Source: Diprion similis (lineage: Eukaryota > Arthropoda > Insecta > Hymenoptera > Diprionidae). From it: a stretch of DNA of 64,000 nt. The notes below the pieces were generated by a model that was not told where the DNA came from, made no database searches, and worked only from the letters and a program-made list of their open reading frames with translations. This document shows, piece after piece, positions 26,359 to 39,400 of the stretch. The stretch lies in the NCBI RefSeq assembly GCF_021155765.1, contig NC_060105.1, positions 11,441,001 through 11,505,000 of the forward strand, read 5' to 3'. The position numbers and the translations under genes are program-made. Positions within the stretch are counted from its first letter, which is position 1. Every line of letters begins with the position of its first letter.

Positions 26359-26732
26359 TTATAGAGCAATTTGAATTTGAGGCCTTTGTTATTCATAGTT
26401 TCAAGAACATTCTAAAATTTTTTCATTGAAATTGATAGCAAAATGGCGGCATGGCGCATATAAGTACCGAACGACTACGTTTTCAATTCAATTTTTATCC
26501 GATCGACTTGTTTATCGATTCAAGCTTGTGGATAGATTTTTGAATTTCAATTCCAAGATTTTTTATAAAAATTTTTTTGGTTGAAGAATCAAATTTATGG
26601 TTCATAATCGTATTATATATCGGTAATTGTATACACCATGCCGTCGTTTTGTTATTAATTTCAATGAAAAATTTCTAAAATGTTATTGAGACTATGAGTA
26701 ATAAAACCCTCAAACTCAATTTGCTCTATAAG
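26359..26732. mobile_element. 374-bp foldback element (family B)
   Basis: The arms (26359-26470 and 26615-26732) are inverted copies with moderate divergence. Both begin with ATAGAGCAA and carry AATTTGA, TTCATTGAAATT and GGCGGCATGG-type words in the same order. A single arm of the same family occurs at 38610-38715. Non-coding. It is probably a long-TIR MITE, older than the palindrome at 7303 judging by arm divergence. Confidence 0.65.
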
Positions 26733-27416
26733 TATTACCATTTTTTGTAAAAAAAAAAAAAAAAAGAAACTCCCAAATATAGGTATCATTTAGACCGTCC
26801 AAATTGTAACTCTCTTAATACGATGATAATTGTGAAATGAAAAATGTTGTTATTTTCATGAAATATCCGACTTCAAACCGTGTCGATAGACCGTTTTAAA
26901 CAGCGTTCTGACATCAGACTGGGTTATGAACTAATTTGGAATTTATTATCGGGCCGATAATCGCCTGTTATTCGAAAATCTTCGAAAAATCGTATCACCG
27001 AATAAACAAAGACGATAAGCGAGACTCGATGGCTAACTCCAAGGCGGCTGCACGCGATGTCTGTGACTCTGAGTGAAGAAGAAGCCGATTCCTGATTAAT
27101 TAATAGGCGGGTGTCATAAGGGTTGAAAAGTAACTGACGTGGCATTTGAAAGAGTTCGATTTTCGATTCAAGATTCCTGGAATGGGAAAAATGATGGATT
27201 ACGGTCTAACGGCGCAGGGATGATACGTACTTCGATTTGGTATCCGAAACTGGTTCTTCGCCCAAACGTAACGCGGGTCTTTCACAAACTGGCCAAAGTC
27301 TTCTCTTGCCAACAAGTTCGAACTACGTGGTGGACTTCGCTTGGCTGCGTTCAGGTGTCGAATGAAGAGTCCGTTGCGGTATTTATCAAAATTCTACTAT
27401 TCACTGATTATTACAG

Positions 27417-27432
27417 GTGTCCGTGAACCGCA
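27417..27432 (+). other. 5' UTR stub with acceptor for the ionotropic receptor
   Basis: A typical acceptor (pyrimidine-rich, ending TTACAG at 27416) lies 16 bases before the receptor ATG. An in-frame TGA at 27424-27426 stands between them, so the frame cannot extend upstream. This supports the ATG at 27433 and implies at least one 5' non-coding exon further left. Confidence 0.45.
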
Positions 27433-30400
27433 ATGAAGGGAAAGGAATGGCTCGACCTCGCGTTCTTCTTCATGTTCAACGTTGCAAGAGCTGGCTCTCA
27501 GTGCATTTCGCCATCGCCTCTGGGGCTGCAGTTGATGATGGAATACGCGAAGTGGAGGTCGTTGGACCAGCTCATCATCTTTGACAATCTGATACCCAAG
27601 AGTGAGTTTGATTTTTTATGCCGACGACATCGTTCACCCCCGAAATCACTCATTGCTGCAATTATACCTGCGTTTTATAAACGTCGCTCTATTTTTCTTG
27701 TCGGTTTTAATTACTGCCTGGCCCATTATCGCTTCATTAGCGAAATGCAACTCGCGTACTTTACGTCACGGAAACACGTGAACGATAGGTGCGATATCTA
27801 ATATCGACCCTAATGATGTATAGCAGTAATAGTAATGAGTTGATGTGGAGCAAGGCGTGAAGTTATTTATTTTAGGTATCTCGTTCAATTATAGTTCGTT
27901 CTTACTGTATTAACGGTAACGGAATTCTTTGTTACACTGCACTGAAAATTTTTCGGGACTACCAATAAAGGGAACCGCGTTCTTGTGTGTAACATTCCAA
28001 CGATGCAATTATTGTCTTTGATTTTTTTTTTTAAATTTCTTTATTTTTTTTCATTCAGGATTATTTCTGTACATATTAATTTTATTATTGAAAAACAAAA
28101 CTAACCTTACGGCTTGACCGTCGATAATTTTTTTTTTTTTTCACAAAATATCAATTTTATTCTCTTTGAAAAATGGTTTTATTTTTCGTACAGCTAAAAT
28201 TCTAACCCTCGTTTCATGATCCAGAGTGCAGACCGCGTAGTTTTCTTTACCTTGGGTTTCCTTGCACTTATCGGTATGACGTAGATTATAGTATATTGTT
28301 CAACGAGTGAGGAAATATGACGATTCTGAGTGAGTGTGAAGTTAGCCGCACGAGCCGAATCAATGAAAATAAAGAAAAGACGCTGTTTCCCAATGAATGA
28401 TCACGTGGTGAAAACAGTTTTTGACCCAATAATAAAGCAAATAGTTCGCTATTTCGTATTCGTTGAGAAATAGCGTCTTTTCTTCATTTTAAGTAGGCGG
28501 GAAAAATCACTTATTTTTACGTTTCCACGCTGATAAATTCTGCGTAACGTTTCCGAGAGTTGGGTCTGTGAATGTGTTCCAAAATTTTATCACTGGCAAA
28601 ATTAAGGACGAATGATAGTAAAAGGCAAAATACAAACAAACCAATCAAGAATATCTTTTCAAAAATTAAAAAACTTTTCATCCGACAGTTGGCAAATGGC
28701 GAAATGAGCATTCTAATCAGAATGACTATTCTTATTTTATAATATTATATTATCTTTGGACTAATAGCGTTTTACATAGTTTATCCATCAACTCCAATCG
28801 AGTGACACATTTTCGGTGTATATTCAAAACACCGTCGTGAGAATAAAAAAACTTCCTTATTATGAACGTAAGCTTGCGACTATGTGTTATATTGTGGCAA
28901 CTTAAAGGAAAACGTCGACGTAACAACAATTATACGCGACTTTTTTACATCAGGAAATGAAAGCTTTTGACGTCCATACGTAGGTCACTACCCAAAAAGT
29001 AAATACGGATATCCTGTGTCAAAATGACGGCAGTAAGAAGCTTAACGCTTGCAAGATTGATTTGGAGGATCACGAATAACGTAAATTCTTTTCTTGAATG
29101 AAAGTATCACTGCTATTGTTATTTCTTATTTCTTGCGCTGCAGTTCGATTCTTGACTAGTTTATGCAAGCGCTATACATGGCAAAAAAATTTCTCAGCAG
29201 GTACACTACAATTTTTGGGTTGATTTAACCACTTTTTAACGTCTTAATAAGTGAAAGAAAAAACAAAAAATACGAATTTAACGTTGATTTGATAATTTGA
29301 ATGTTAAAATTACAATAGTTTGTGTCATGTTAACTAAGATGTAATAAATGACACAAACATAAAGTGGAACTGCTGAACATTATGTTTAGTTAAATTCTTC
29401 TAACTACTAATTTATAATTCTACATTTTACCGATCAAAATCAACTCCATCATGATCTGTGATTGGAAGAATTTAAATTTTTTAATAAACGTGATATAAAT
29501 GGAAAACAGAAGTTTATTTAATTGTTATCTACAATAAGGGTTTGAAAAAAATAGGTAATATTTCTTAAAATTTAAAATATCGCTCTGGTTTCCAAAAAAA
29601 GCAAACTTTATATGATAAAACTATTTTTTCTTTTATTAGTTTCGTGTCAAAAATCAATATTTGACGACCAAAACCTAGACTCAAAATTCTTGTTGACCGG
29701 TTTAATCATTCTCACGCTAATTCAACAATGTCCACTGTATAAGTATCTTGTAATATGGCCTTGAATAATGCTTCGAAAGCAAAATGCGGTGTTCGCAAAA
29801 GCGCTCAAGCGGCCATTGCATTCTCTTTGAGAGAAAAAAACGAAGTACAAAAATCAGTCATTACTAAAAATATTCGCATATTTTTTTACACTCGAATTTT
29901 TTACATCCCCATTTACAAAAATCATGCGAATATTTTGCGAATGTGACTGTGAAAAATACTTTATATTTTGTTTATAAAAAATGATGGAAATAATATTAAT
30001 AATAAGACAAAGAACATCGGTTCGATAATGAAACTTTATTACTGAAGTTCCTCTTCACGTTTTAATCACACTCTATCGTCAAAATTAATTCGCTTTTGTT
30101 GTCAATTTGTCGTTATCGTTTAACTATAATCAAACAATTTCCGTAATGAAATGCAAACCACGCTAATTAATGTGAGCGTTCGATTTTTACGGTGTTCCCG
30201 TCAGTTAATGAATTGTCAATTTTTAGCCATGGAGAAATGGCGCGAGATTTAAAAATGCATATTGACATTTGCGAGTACTAAAAATTTGCATTCGTTTCAT
30301 CACTACTGCACCGTTCACCACGTCACAAGATTGTCCTCACGTCAGTAAATTAATGGCATAAACTTAAGCGGATATCATGTGACAGTAACGGTTGATGAAC

Positions 30401-33400
30401 TCAATTATCTGAATCGTACGATTCGTTTGGTAATAAATAAATGCGTTGAATAATCTCTCCCACAGTTTGTGGTAGAAGTTATTAAAAGTCTAGGAAAGTG
30501 GTTTCAAATCATGTGATATTTTTAAAGAATTCAGCGTGTAATTTATTGCACGATTTAGTATGTAAATTCGATAAAATGTATAAGAAATCACGTAATAAAT
30601 TACTCGGATATACTAGATCAAAAATCACATAATGAACTATATACAAATAATTTTACAGGTAAAACTCTGTGAAAGGACTTAAGTGTATCCAAAACTTGTA
30701 CGTAAGGAATAACAAAACAGTCGATGTTTTCACTTCTATCCGCTTTGCTTCGTGACAAAATTTCATTCGTATTCTAAATTGAATTTCACTTATCGTTAGC
30801 ACTGATCTCTTTCTGGCACCGAAAAATTCATCGTGTTTATTCACATTGATGAACAACACATATATCGTCGGGTTAGTGGAATAAAGAGCCACCTCGGTTT
30901 TGAAGTAAAAAACAGGACACGTCACAAATAAAATTTTCTTATCACAAATATGAATTGTATAATATTTTTAATAGCGAATTGAATAAAAAATATGAAGTTT
31001 ATACAAAAGAAAATATAGCTACATTTTGTAGATGTAAAAAAAAAAAAAAACAAGTTATGTTTATTAATCATTTTACTTGAAAAAATTAACTTTTAATAAG
31101 ACAGCGTTGCGATAATTTATTCTTGTAATAAACAAAAAGACTATTTCTCGAGTCCTTATGAAAAAAAAAAAACAAAAACCAAGATTATGTAGATAAGTTT
31201 ATAATGAATGTAGACGAAAAAAAAAATATTAAATTTCAAATCAACCCGAACGACAGATGACATTTCCGGTGCATTTCTTACGGCAAATGGTGTTAATCGA
31301 ATTGAAAATTAAACGACGATGAGACGGTACTGCGAAGAAGGAAGTAACGCCACTCCTCAGATCAACCCTTTAAGTCGCAAAGGGATGTTCAGCGTCCCGA
31401 CTGAAAGGGTTAATCACACGCTTAAATACTGTTTCATCGCTAAGGAGGCCGTTACGAAAGTGCGATTCGCGAATTTCTGGCGATAATCGACGTCATTTGC
31501 TGGCCTCGATATTTCACGTCAGAAAAATTAGCGAAAATGTGTTCACATAAAAACGTTACATTTATTAATATCAATCAGAGAGAAGGTAAACGAAAAATTG
31601 GTATAAAACTATGAACATGTGGATCAATCAAAATCATATAAAGGAAAAAATCATTCGCGGATCTCGCACTCTAATTAAAATACGACATATTTTGTTGAAA
31701 TATGAATTTCGAAATGACGCAGGGACTTCTTGCTGTTGAAAATTACGCTGAATTGAAAAGTGACTTGACTTTATACAAATGATTGTGAATTACTTGTAAT
31801 TTCAAACATTTGTAAATGTGACAAAATTTGACCATCTGAGTATAATAGAACGATGAATGAATGAATGAATGAATGAATGAATGAATGAATGAATGTGGCA
31901 CAGGTACCTATTATTCATTCGTTTATTATCTTAGCTCTAAATGTTACAGTTGCTGGTGAATTTGTTCAGGAATCAATGATCGATCCTCACTAATTATTGA
32001 TTACGACATCCATGTGGGTTTCGGTTTCGATGATGAATTGAAATTTTAGAACGAATTTTAGAATAAAAAAACGAATGTTTAGATCGATTCTCAATCGCTT
32101 TAAAGCATTTAATATTTGCTCAAGGGACTCAAATGTCAATGGCTACTTTCTTACATCGTTACAATGGATGTTTGCAGCTTTAGTCTTTAAAGTATTAGTC
32201 AGCTATGTCAAAGTGGTTGGTCAAATTCATAAGTCTAAAAAATTTAGTCAAAATTTTAATAGACAATGTGCAACAGTGATTATAATCGTGATGAATTGGA
32301 CGTCGCGTAAGTCAATGACGAAAACTGAGTGTGAAGACACGTTTAAATCCATAAATGTTTAAAAAGTCTTTAATTCCTTTCTTCACTCACCTCTAACACG
32401 AATCCTGTTTAACGGAAGGACGGCACTCGAAGAAATGTGAATGTCTCCAGTCTACGTACCCCAGCTAAAACAGGGGATCAACGTTGGAGAAAACGTTTTT
32501 TGGAAATGAAGAGACGAGCACGGTTCTCTCCCGTTTGAGTTGGATTCAAAGACTGATCCTAGCTGAAATACACTGGCCGATTTTCCGATTTTTAAATTTC
32601 GAATAGTGTGGCCGAAAGTGACGGGGATCCTCGCCTCCCTCCCTTGGCCTCAGCCACTAAGAAAGAACCAAATTTCCGGGTCATTGAGTCTCCAGAATCG
32701 TAAGGCCGAGTCGTAGTTAATGTTGAGAAACAAAAACAATTCCTCGAATCGGTCTTGACATTGTTTTGATTTTGCTTCGACGTATCTATTACACTCTATG
32801 ACTTGAAAATTTTTTTGTCAATTCTTCACGGAACGATAGGCTTAGTAAAGTAACGTAAAGCATCTACCTTTGGGTGCGTGATCAATGTTTGTACGATCCA
32901 TTTACCGGATAGACATGGATAGTCGGCTCCAAGGAAGAAGCTTAGAAACATCTCTCAGAACTGACGATATGAAGTTTTGATACGTCATCGTAGTTGGAAA
33001 TTGTTTGTCACTTTTTTCTGTAAATTAAAAATAATTTCATCAAATTGACACTCGATATCGTCACGTACGGATCTCCTTCCTTCGTAAGACTGATGATAAC
33101 TATTTATGTGGCATGCCCGTAAACTGCCTGTTTTTTTGGCAAGAATAAAGATTTCAGGACGAGCCGAAGGCGAGCCGGAAGCGAGTACTGAAATTATCCG
33201 AGCCAAAAAACGGTTTACGGGCATACCACATACAATATTTTTTACGGTATGGGCATTGAAAAGCAAAACGAAGAGTGAGGTTATGTCGTGATCTGTTCGA
33301 CGAAGCTACTTTATAAGGCAGTTTAGGATGCGCACTTCGAACTGCGCATCAAAACTGCGGAATAAAGACTTTATTCCGCAACTTTGTTCGCTGCCGTATA

Positions 33401-36400
33401 AAGCGTTACTTTACGGAACAAAAACTGCCACAAAAAGTGGACTTTTCAATACCCATGCCGTAAAAAATTATTTTCTCGCGTTGTGAAATTGGTAAGGAAT
33501 TTTTTTTAACGTAATTAAACTTCTTTCAAATCGACTAAAAATAGATCATTTCGTTCAATCGAATCACATCACCGTCTAAAAACATTTTTCTCAGTTTACA
33601 ATTAGTACGCAAACATGCAATGGATACCTTGAGAATAATTGATTCATTGAACAGCTCACGTGACATTTGTTAAGAAATTGTTCAAAGGATGCACTGATGA
33701 GAGAGGATTAAAAGTGTAATACATAGGAGAAAAACGTGGCGAAACAATAAATTATATGAAACATGGAGTTGAAAGATGGAACCGAATGGAATTCAAGTGA
33801 TTTTTAATAATAAAGTGTCTCCATGAAGCATAATAACTCAGAAACTGTCAATTTTAACTGAAACGTTTTAATTATGAGGAGCCCATTTCGGAAACTTTAG
33901 ATTCATTTTATAATAACAAGAACATGTCATTCGTTCGATTTTGATAAAACAAATTCTTTTCTCGTTTTATTTAGAAATTTATGCTTTACGAATTGCCTGC
34001 AGATGAAAGCTATCCTCTATTTCATTAGTTGATCAATAAAAAATCAATAAATAAATAAATAAATAATGTAAAAAAACGTACTAATAAAATCATTACTGGA
34101 GATAAAGAATTAACTCGTACATCGTACATCAAAGTCTCGATCAATTTGCGTCAATTTTTTTTCATCAGTCAAATCTGCCACATTTAATAAAACCAACAAT
34201 ATACGTTTGGTATTAAAAAATGAATGCAGTAACGTCAGCCTTTTAAAATTGTTGACAGTCAATTTTTGTTTATTTTTTTTTCTCTCTTTCTTCTTTTTTT
34301 GGTGTATAGTAATGTGAATCACAGGAATACTGATATGAATTATTTTATTTTACGTAAAAGGTATAAACGCAAGGTCTTCCAAGCGTGTAATATAATGTTC
34401 ATTCTGATCACTAATCGCATTATATATATAAACGATTAGCGATCAATTAAACCCATCTATTTTTAATGGATTCGTTTCGATTGGAGAAAGTAATTGTAGA
34501 AATTTCTGACGAATTTATGTTGGATTTTTTCAGATTGAATTGATGTTTTTTTTTTCGTTAGAAAAATGTTTAAACGCTGGTTTTAACTCAACAAGAAATT
34601 CTTTCGTTGTGGATCTTTAACATAATTTAAAGGGGTGCATATTTAATAATAATGAAACTATTTTTTTTTTTTGCGGAAATGACAAAAAACCTGATACATA
34701 TTAATAAACCACAACTTCTTGTAACTTTTGGCCAAGATGGCGGACTCAGTATGATAAAAGGGTTGACCAAAGAACAAATTATCGCCAAAGGATTTGTTGA
34801 TGTTTTGAGAGCTGTAGAAATTATGCGGATTCGAAATTTTGGATTTATAAGTTCTCAAAAATTTATTCCTCAAAAACCATCGAGACAACCTGAGTATCGT
34901 AGTAAATAGTTTTAAGGTTTGCGAAAAAATATTTCTATAATTTAAAATATTGCGAACTTTTTTGCATTAAACTAATTGAAGAAACTAAGATTGCGACAAA
35001 GAGTTTCGGAGATATGAGTTTTCCAAAAATCGTCGATCCAAAATTTGTAAGCTTACAACTTCTCCAATCTCCAATTTTCTTGATAACCGTAGGCGGAAAT
35101 TTCTTTCCAGGTTAACACTTGAATGCCACGAATTTTTACCGAAAACGGTCGACCATAAGGGTCAGACGTGATAAAGCTGATGAGAAAATTCCGTAGAGTC
35201 ATGGAATGATGTAAGCCCTTTAAATTTGACCTAAAATTTTTACTCGGTAAAACTAACGTTGAGACCTTGTTTTATAAATAATATGTATGCTTTCCAACGC
35301 CTACTTTCAAAGTCAGATTTTGAAGCTTGTGAATGTGACCGATTTCCGAAAAAAATTGAGTTATTTGAAAGCGTGCATGTGGCAAAAAAAGCTTCAGAGC
35401 GGAAAGTAGAGCATTTCAGTTGCGCGCATGCGCCAACGTGGTTTTACCGCACCGTTCGGAAATGAGTAACTTTGCGCACGGTTACAATGTGTTATTTCAA
35501 TTCACATCGTTTCACTTCACTTTCAAAAGTTGGATGGAGCTGAAATTTTCACTTCGATTTTCCTCACTGATGCCTGATGATATCTTCCAAGAATCATAAA
35601 TCAATAATTATATAGTCGCGAATCAGACACAGTTTACGCAATGTTTGTTTACAGATCGAAAAAATTTTCAGTCCTTACGCAGATGAATCACGATAGGATG
35701 TTTGTCTAGAATCATCTTACGAGGAATTTAAGGTGTCGAATGACACCAATTCATGTAATTAAGGACTTGTTTGTCGACTAATCAATGGTCGATGAGTTTG
35801 ATGTTCGAATTTTTGACTCATTAATTCATTTTTATTTCTGTGTCAAAAATCTACTTTCAAAAATATCTTATTGTTGAAAAATTCTAATCTCACAATCCTG
35901 CTAGTTTGTTTTTTTTCACTATAAATTGCTGAATTAGTCAGTCAGTGTATTTGACAAAAATTGTTATATTTTTTAGGTTTGTCAGAATGTACGTATATAT
36001 TTTTCTCTATATCTTAAGCGTTTCATCCAAAATGATTTTAATGTAACGAAGGTGTTTTCATTTCGAGCTAAATATTCTGGATTCTTATTTGAGTCAAATC
36101 AAAATATCTTTTTCACATAGATAAGAACTCATGGCATGATTGTTTTCACACATACTTCATGAAGCTGTTTGGGAAATAATACGATTCAAAAAGTGAAATT
36201 TTCGTCAAAGATGCCATTTTTCGATTTTAAAAAATCTCGAAATTCTAACGTGATGTAAAAAAAATAGATAACGCCATTACATATTCAGAGCATAAAAAAC
36301 GTTAGTTTGCCAAAATTTAAAGCGCTGAATTTATTCAAGTATTCAAGTGAAAGAGAAAGTGAGATAAACGAGACCATTGATTGTGATTTACAAGTTAATT

Positions 36401-39400
36401 ACAAAAGGACAACCATTTTGAAAGTTGTAAAAATAGGATATTGGTAAAATAACATTCACCTAGCCGTTAGGTTTTCAGTGCTGATAACGTTAGCTGCCGA
36501 TTAATACCTTTCAGGCTTATTCGTAGGCGTAATTGGAAGAGAACCCGATATAATCTCAAGCTTATAATTAGTAATAATTTATTGAGAAACGTTTAAATCA
36601 TACGGAACCGATTGCACGTCCACACACTTTCATTTTGACGAATTTTTGTAATTAGTTAATATTTTTACGGTTGGCAAATAATTACTTATTCACTTATAAG
36701 TATAAGTACGGTGGAAATAATTGATTACGCAATTACTATGATTGTCATTAAGCTCTAATACTGGAAAGGTACAGGTATTATAAGTACGTGTCGACACACT
36801 TCAAGAGTGCTTTTCAATTTTAACCGATTGCGGTACCTACAGAGATTTGCCATGGGCATCAATGGCGGCCGATGTGATCAAAGTACACCTAAAGCTAGTT
36901 CTTGCACCTCCCCGAGGCTCACGTTGGTCAGAAAACAACTTAATTAGGTATAGACTACTAGAGACCTGTATCATTTTACGGAATATACTTTTGGAAACAG
37001 TTTTTGTAAGAGTTAATTTCTTTGTATCCTAAGATATTTGTGATGAAATTATTATGCTTTCTCAGAAGATTTCGAATTTAGTTTCCACCTGATAAAAACT
37101 GTGAAATATATTTCGAACCCTAAATTCAAGAGAAATACTAAAATTCAGATGATACAGAAACGAGAAAGAGATTTTTAGGTGATTTCGTGCTTAGATTCTC
37201 TTACGTCCGATGATAATTTTCGCCTCCCGTTGCGTGATTTATATTCGGGTAGAACGCAGTTTAACATTTTCCGTTCAACTAACGTAAGAAAATAATTATA
37301 GTTCTTTCGGAATTTTGTAGCTCAGTAATGAGACTATATACATAAATTTCCGATACGTATTTTTTTGGGGAATTGAATGCTCAACGAAAAAAGATCTGCA
37401 ATAATTTTTTGATAAGTAAACTCTTTCAAAAGTTATTTCAAGGCTGAAGTTGAAATCATCTAAGAATTCACTTTTTTCGAGATTTATTAAGCGAAATTTT
37501 TTTTCTTGTAAGGCATTTCAAACGCCGTAAAATCACACGATTTCATTAATTTTCAACTTAGGCAAATTAATTTTGTAATTATTACAAGCAATAATATCTA
37601 ATATATGTAAATCTACTTGAAACAGCCTTTTTTTTTAGCAAAAGCAAAAAATGAATTTCTTCTTTTTGGGCCTGAAAGCAGAATCAAAAGTGAGGAAAAG
37701 AGTAAAAACCATGTGAAAATGTCCAGAAACGTTAATTGCAATAATAATAGTTAACGTGAGTGAAACGATGAGCCTGATAGGCGATAGAAAAAAGGTTTTA
37801 TAATCGAAACGTTCAAGTGGTTGAAACTCTTGTCTGTTTTTATGCGATTCTAATATTTTAGCCTCATTTTACTTACTGCCCAGATTTCCATAAGCTATTT
37901 TTAAAACGTTCTAGAAATCTTAAATAATGGATTGGTGGTCAACAAAATAACCCAAAACCTTAAGATTGAATAAAAAACAACGGAGTTGAACCATTTAATG
38001 CGTTCGGAATGTAAAACATCTTCTAAAATTGTTTATATCTTAGCTTTTGTTATTGAAATTTATGCATGTTCATTCCCATTACACCTAAATATCGAAAACG
38101 TTAATACTGCTGATCGTAAAATTAATGCTTTGTTTACGTGGATCTGCTTGACGAGATGTGTGGTCAAGATATTCGATCAGCAGTTTAGACGCGTATCTAT
38201 TTCAACAATGATTAGGCATCAGAGTTCAAATTTTTTTCCGGTTAACACAGTCTTTTTTACTTCTCATCGTCTATGGACGTTTTTTGTGGAAAAAAAACTT
38301 TCGGTCGAAAATTACTTCTTGTATTCTAATGAATCTTGACGATTTGGAACTTCAGTATCCGAAAAACAGGCTTATAAAAAAATTATCATGTTTCATTTTA
38401 TTTCCAATATTCTATTATGTTCATGAATCTAAAAGTAAATGAATCTACAAAAATATGATAGAAATAAAGGTATTGAAGTGCCGAATCTAGATCAGCTTTC
38501 CATTTTATACCATCACGTATATATTATTACGTGATATGATTTTTTTTTTTATCGTTCAAAACTTAGAATTTGTCATTTTTAGGAGATTAGAAAAAAAAAA
38601 TTAAAAACGCTTAGAGCAATTCGAGTTCAAGGGCTTTATTATTCATAGTTTCAGGAACATTTTCAAATATTTTCATTAAAATTAGTTGGACAACTTGGCG
38701 GCATGAGGCATACAAGTAACAAACGATATCCGAATTATCAAATCTATGATAATTATACAAAATAATAATAATAAGAAGAAAAAAGTTTTTTTTTTTTGCA
38801 TAACAGTGTTTCAACTTTTGACAAAATCTTGCAGGTTTTTCGAAAAGGCTGGATGAAAAAAATCTGAATTTTGCTTGACTTCACGTTCAGTCCTTTGGAC
38901 GTATAGATAATATTATAAAAATTTCTAAAAAACGAATAAAATCATACCGTGAAAAAAAATTTCATGAAAAATAAAAGGAACGAGAATTTACGAGACAAGA
39001 GAATTTCTGGATTCTTATTTGAAATATTGGAACTTTTAGTAAATGAATTGATCTTCATGGGGTCGAAAAGTACTGCGAAAAATACCATTTTTAAGGGTTG
39101 GTTTTGTGGGAATCACGATTTTTATCGGAACGACAGTATTTCGGGATTAAGAATTATTGTATAAAATTGGTATTCAAGTTTTGAAACCGAACAACCCTAA
39201 ACGTCGATAATGCCTACGAAGATACAACTTTGATTTTGATTTTGGTGATCCAGGACGATCGCCCAATAGGCTATCAAATTATTTATCGTGATAATCTTGT
39301 TTTCGTGATTCTTAGTTTTCAAAAGTTATCCACTCTTGAAATACCCAATGAACGATTCTTAAACATTTAGAATTTTTGTCGATCTGATTAACGAAATCCA

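Noticed and set aside
33105..33469. Possible CRISPR-like or tandem array
   Set aside because: Inverted, not regularly spaced direct repeats, in eukaryotic nuclear DNA. These are MITE-like elements.
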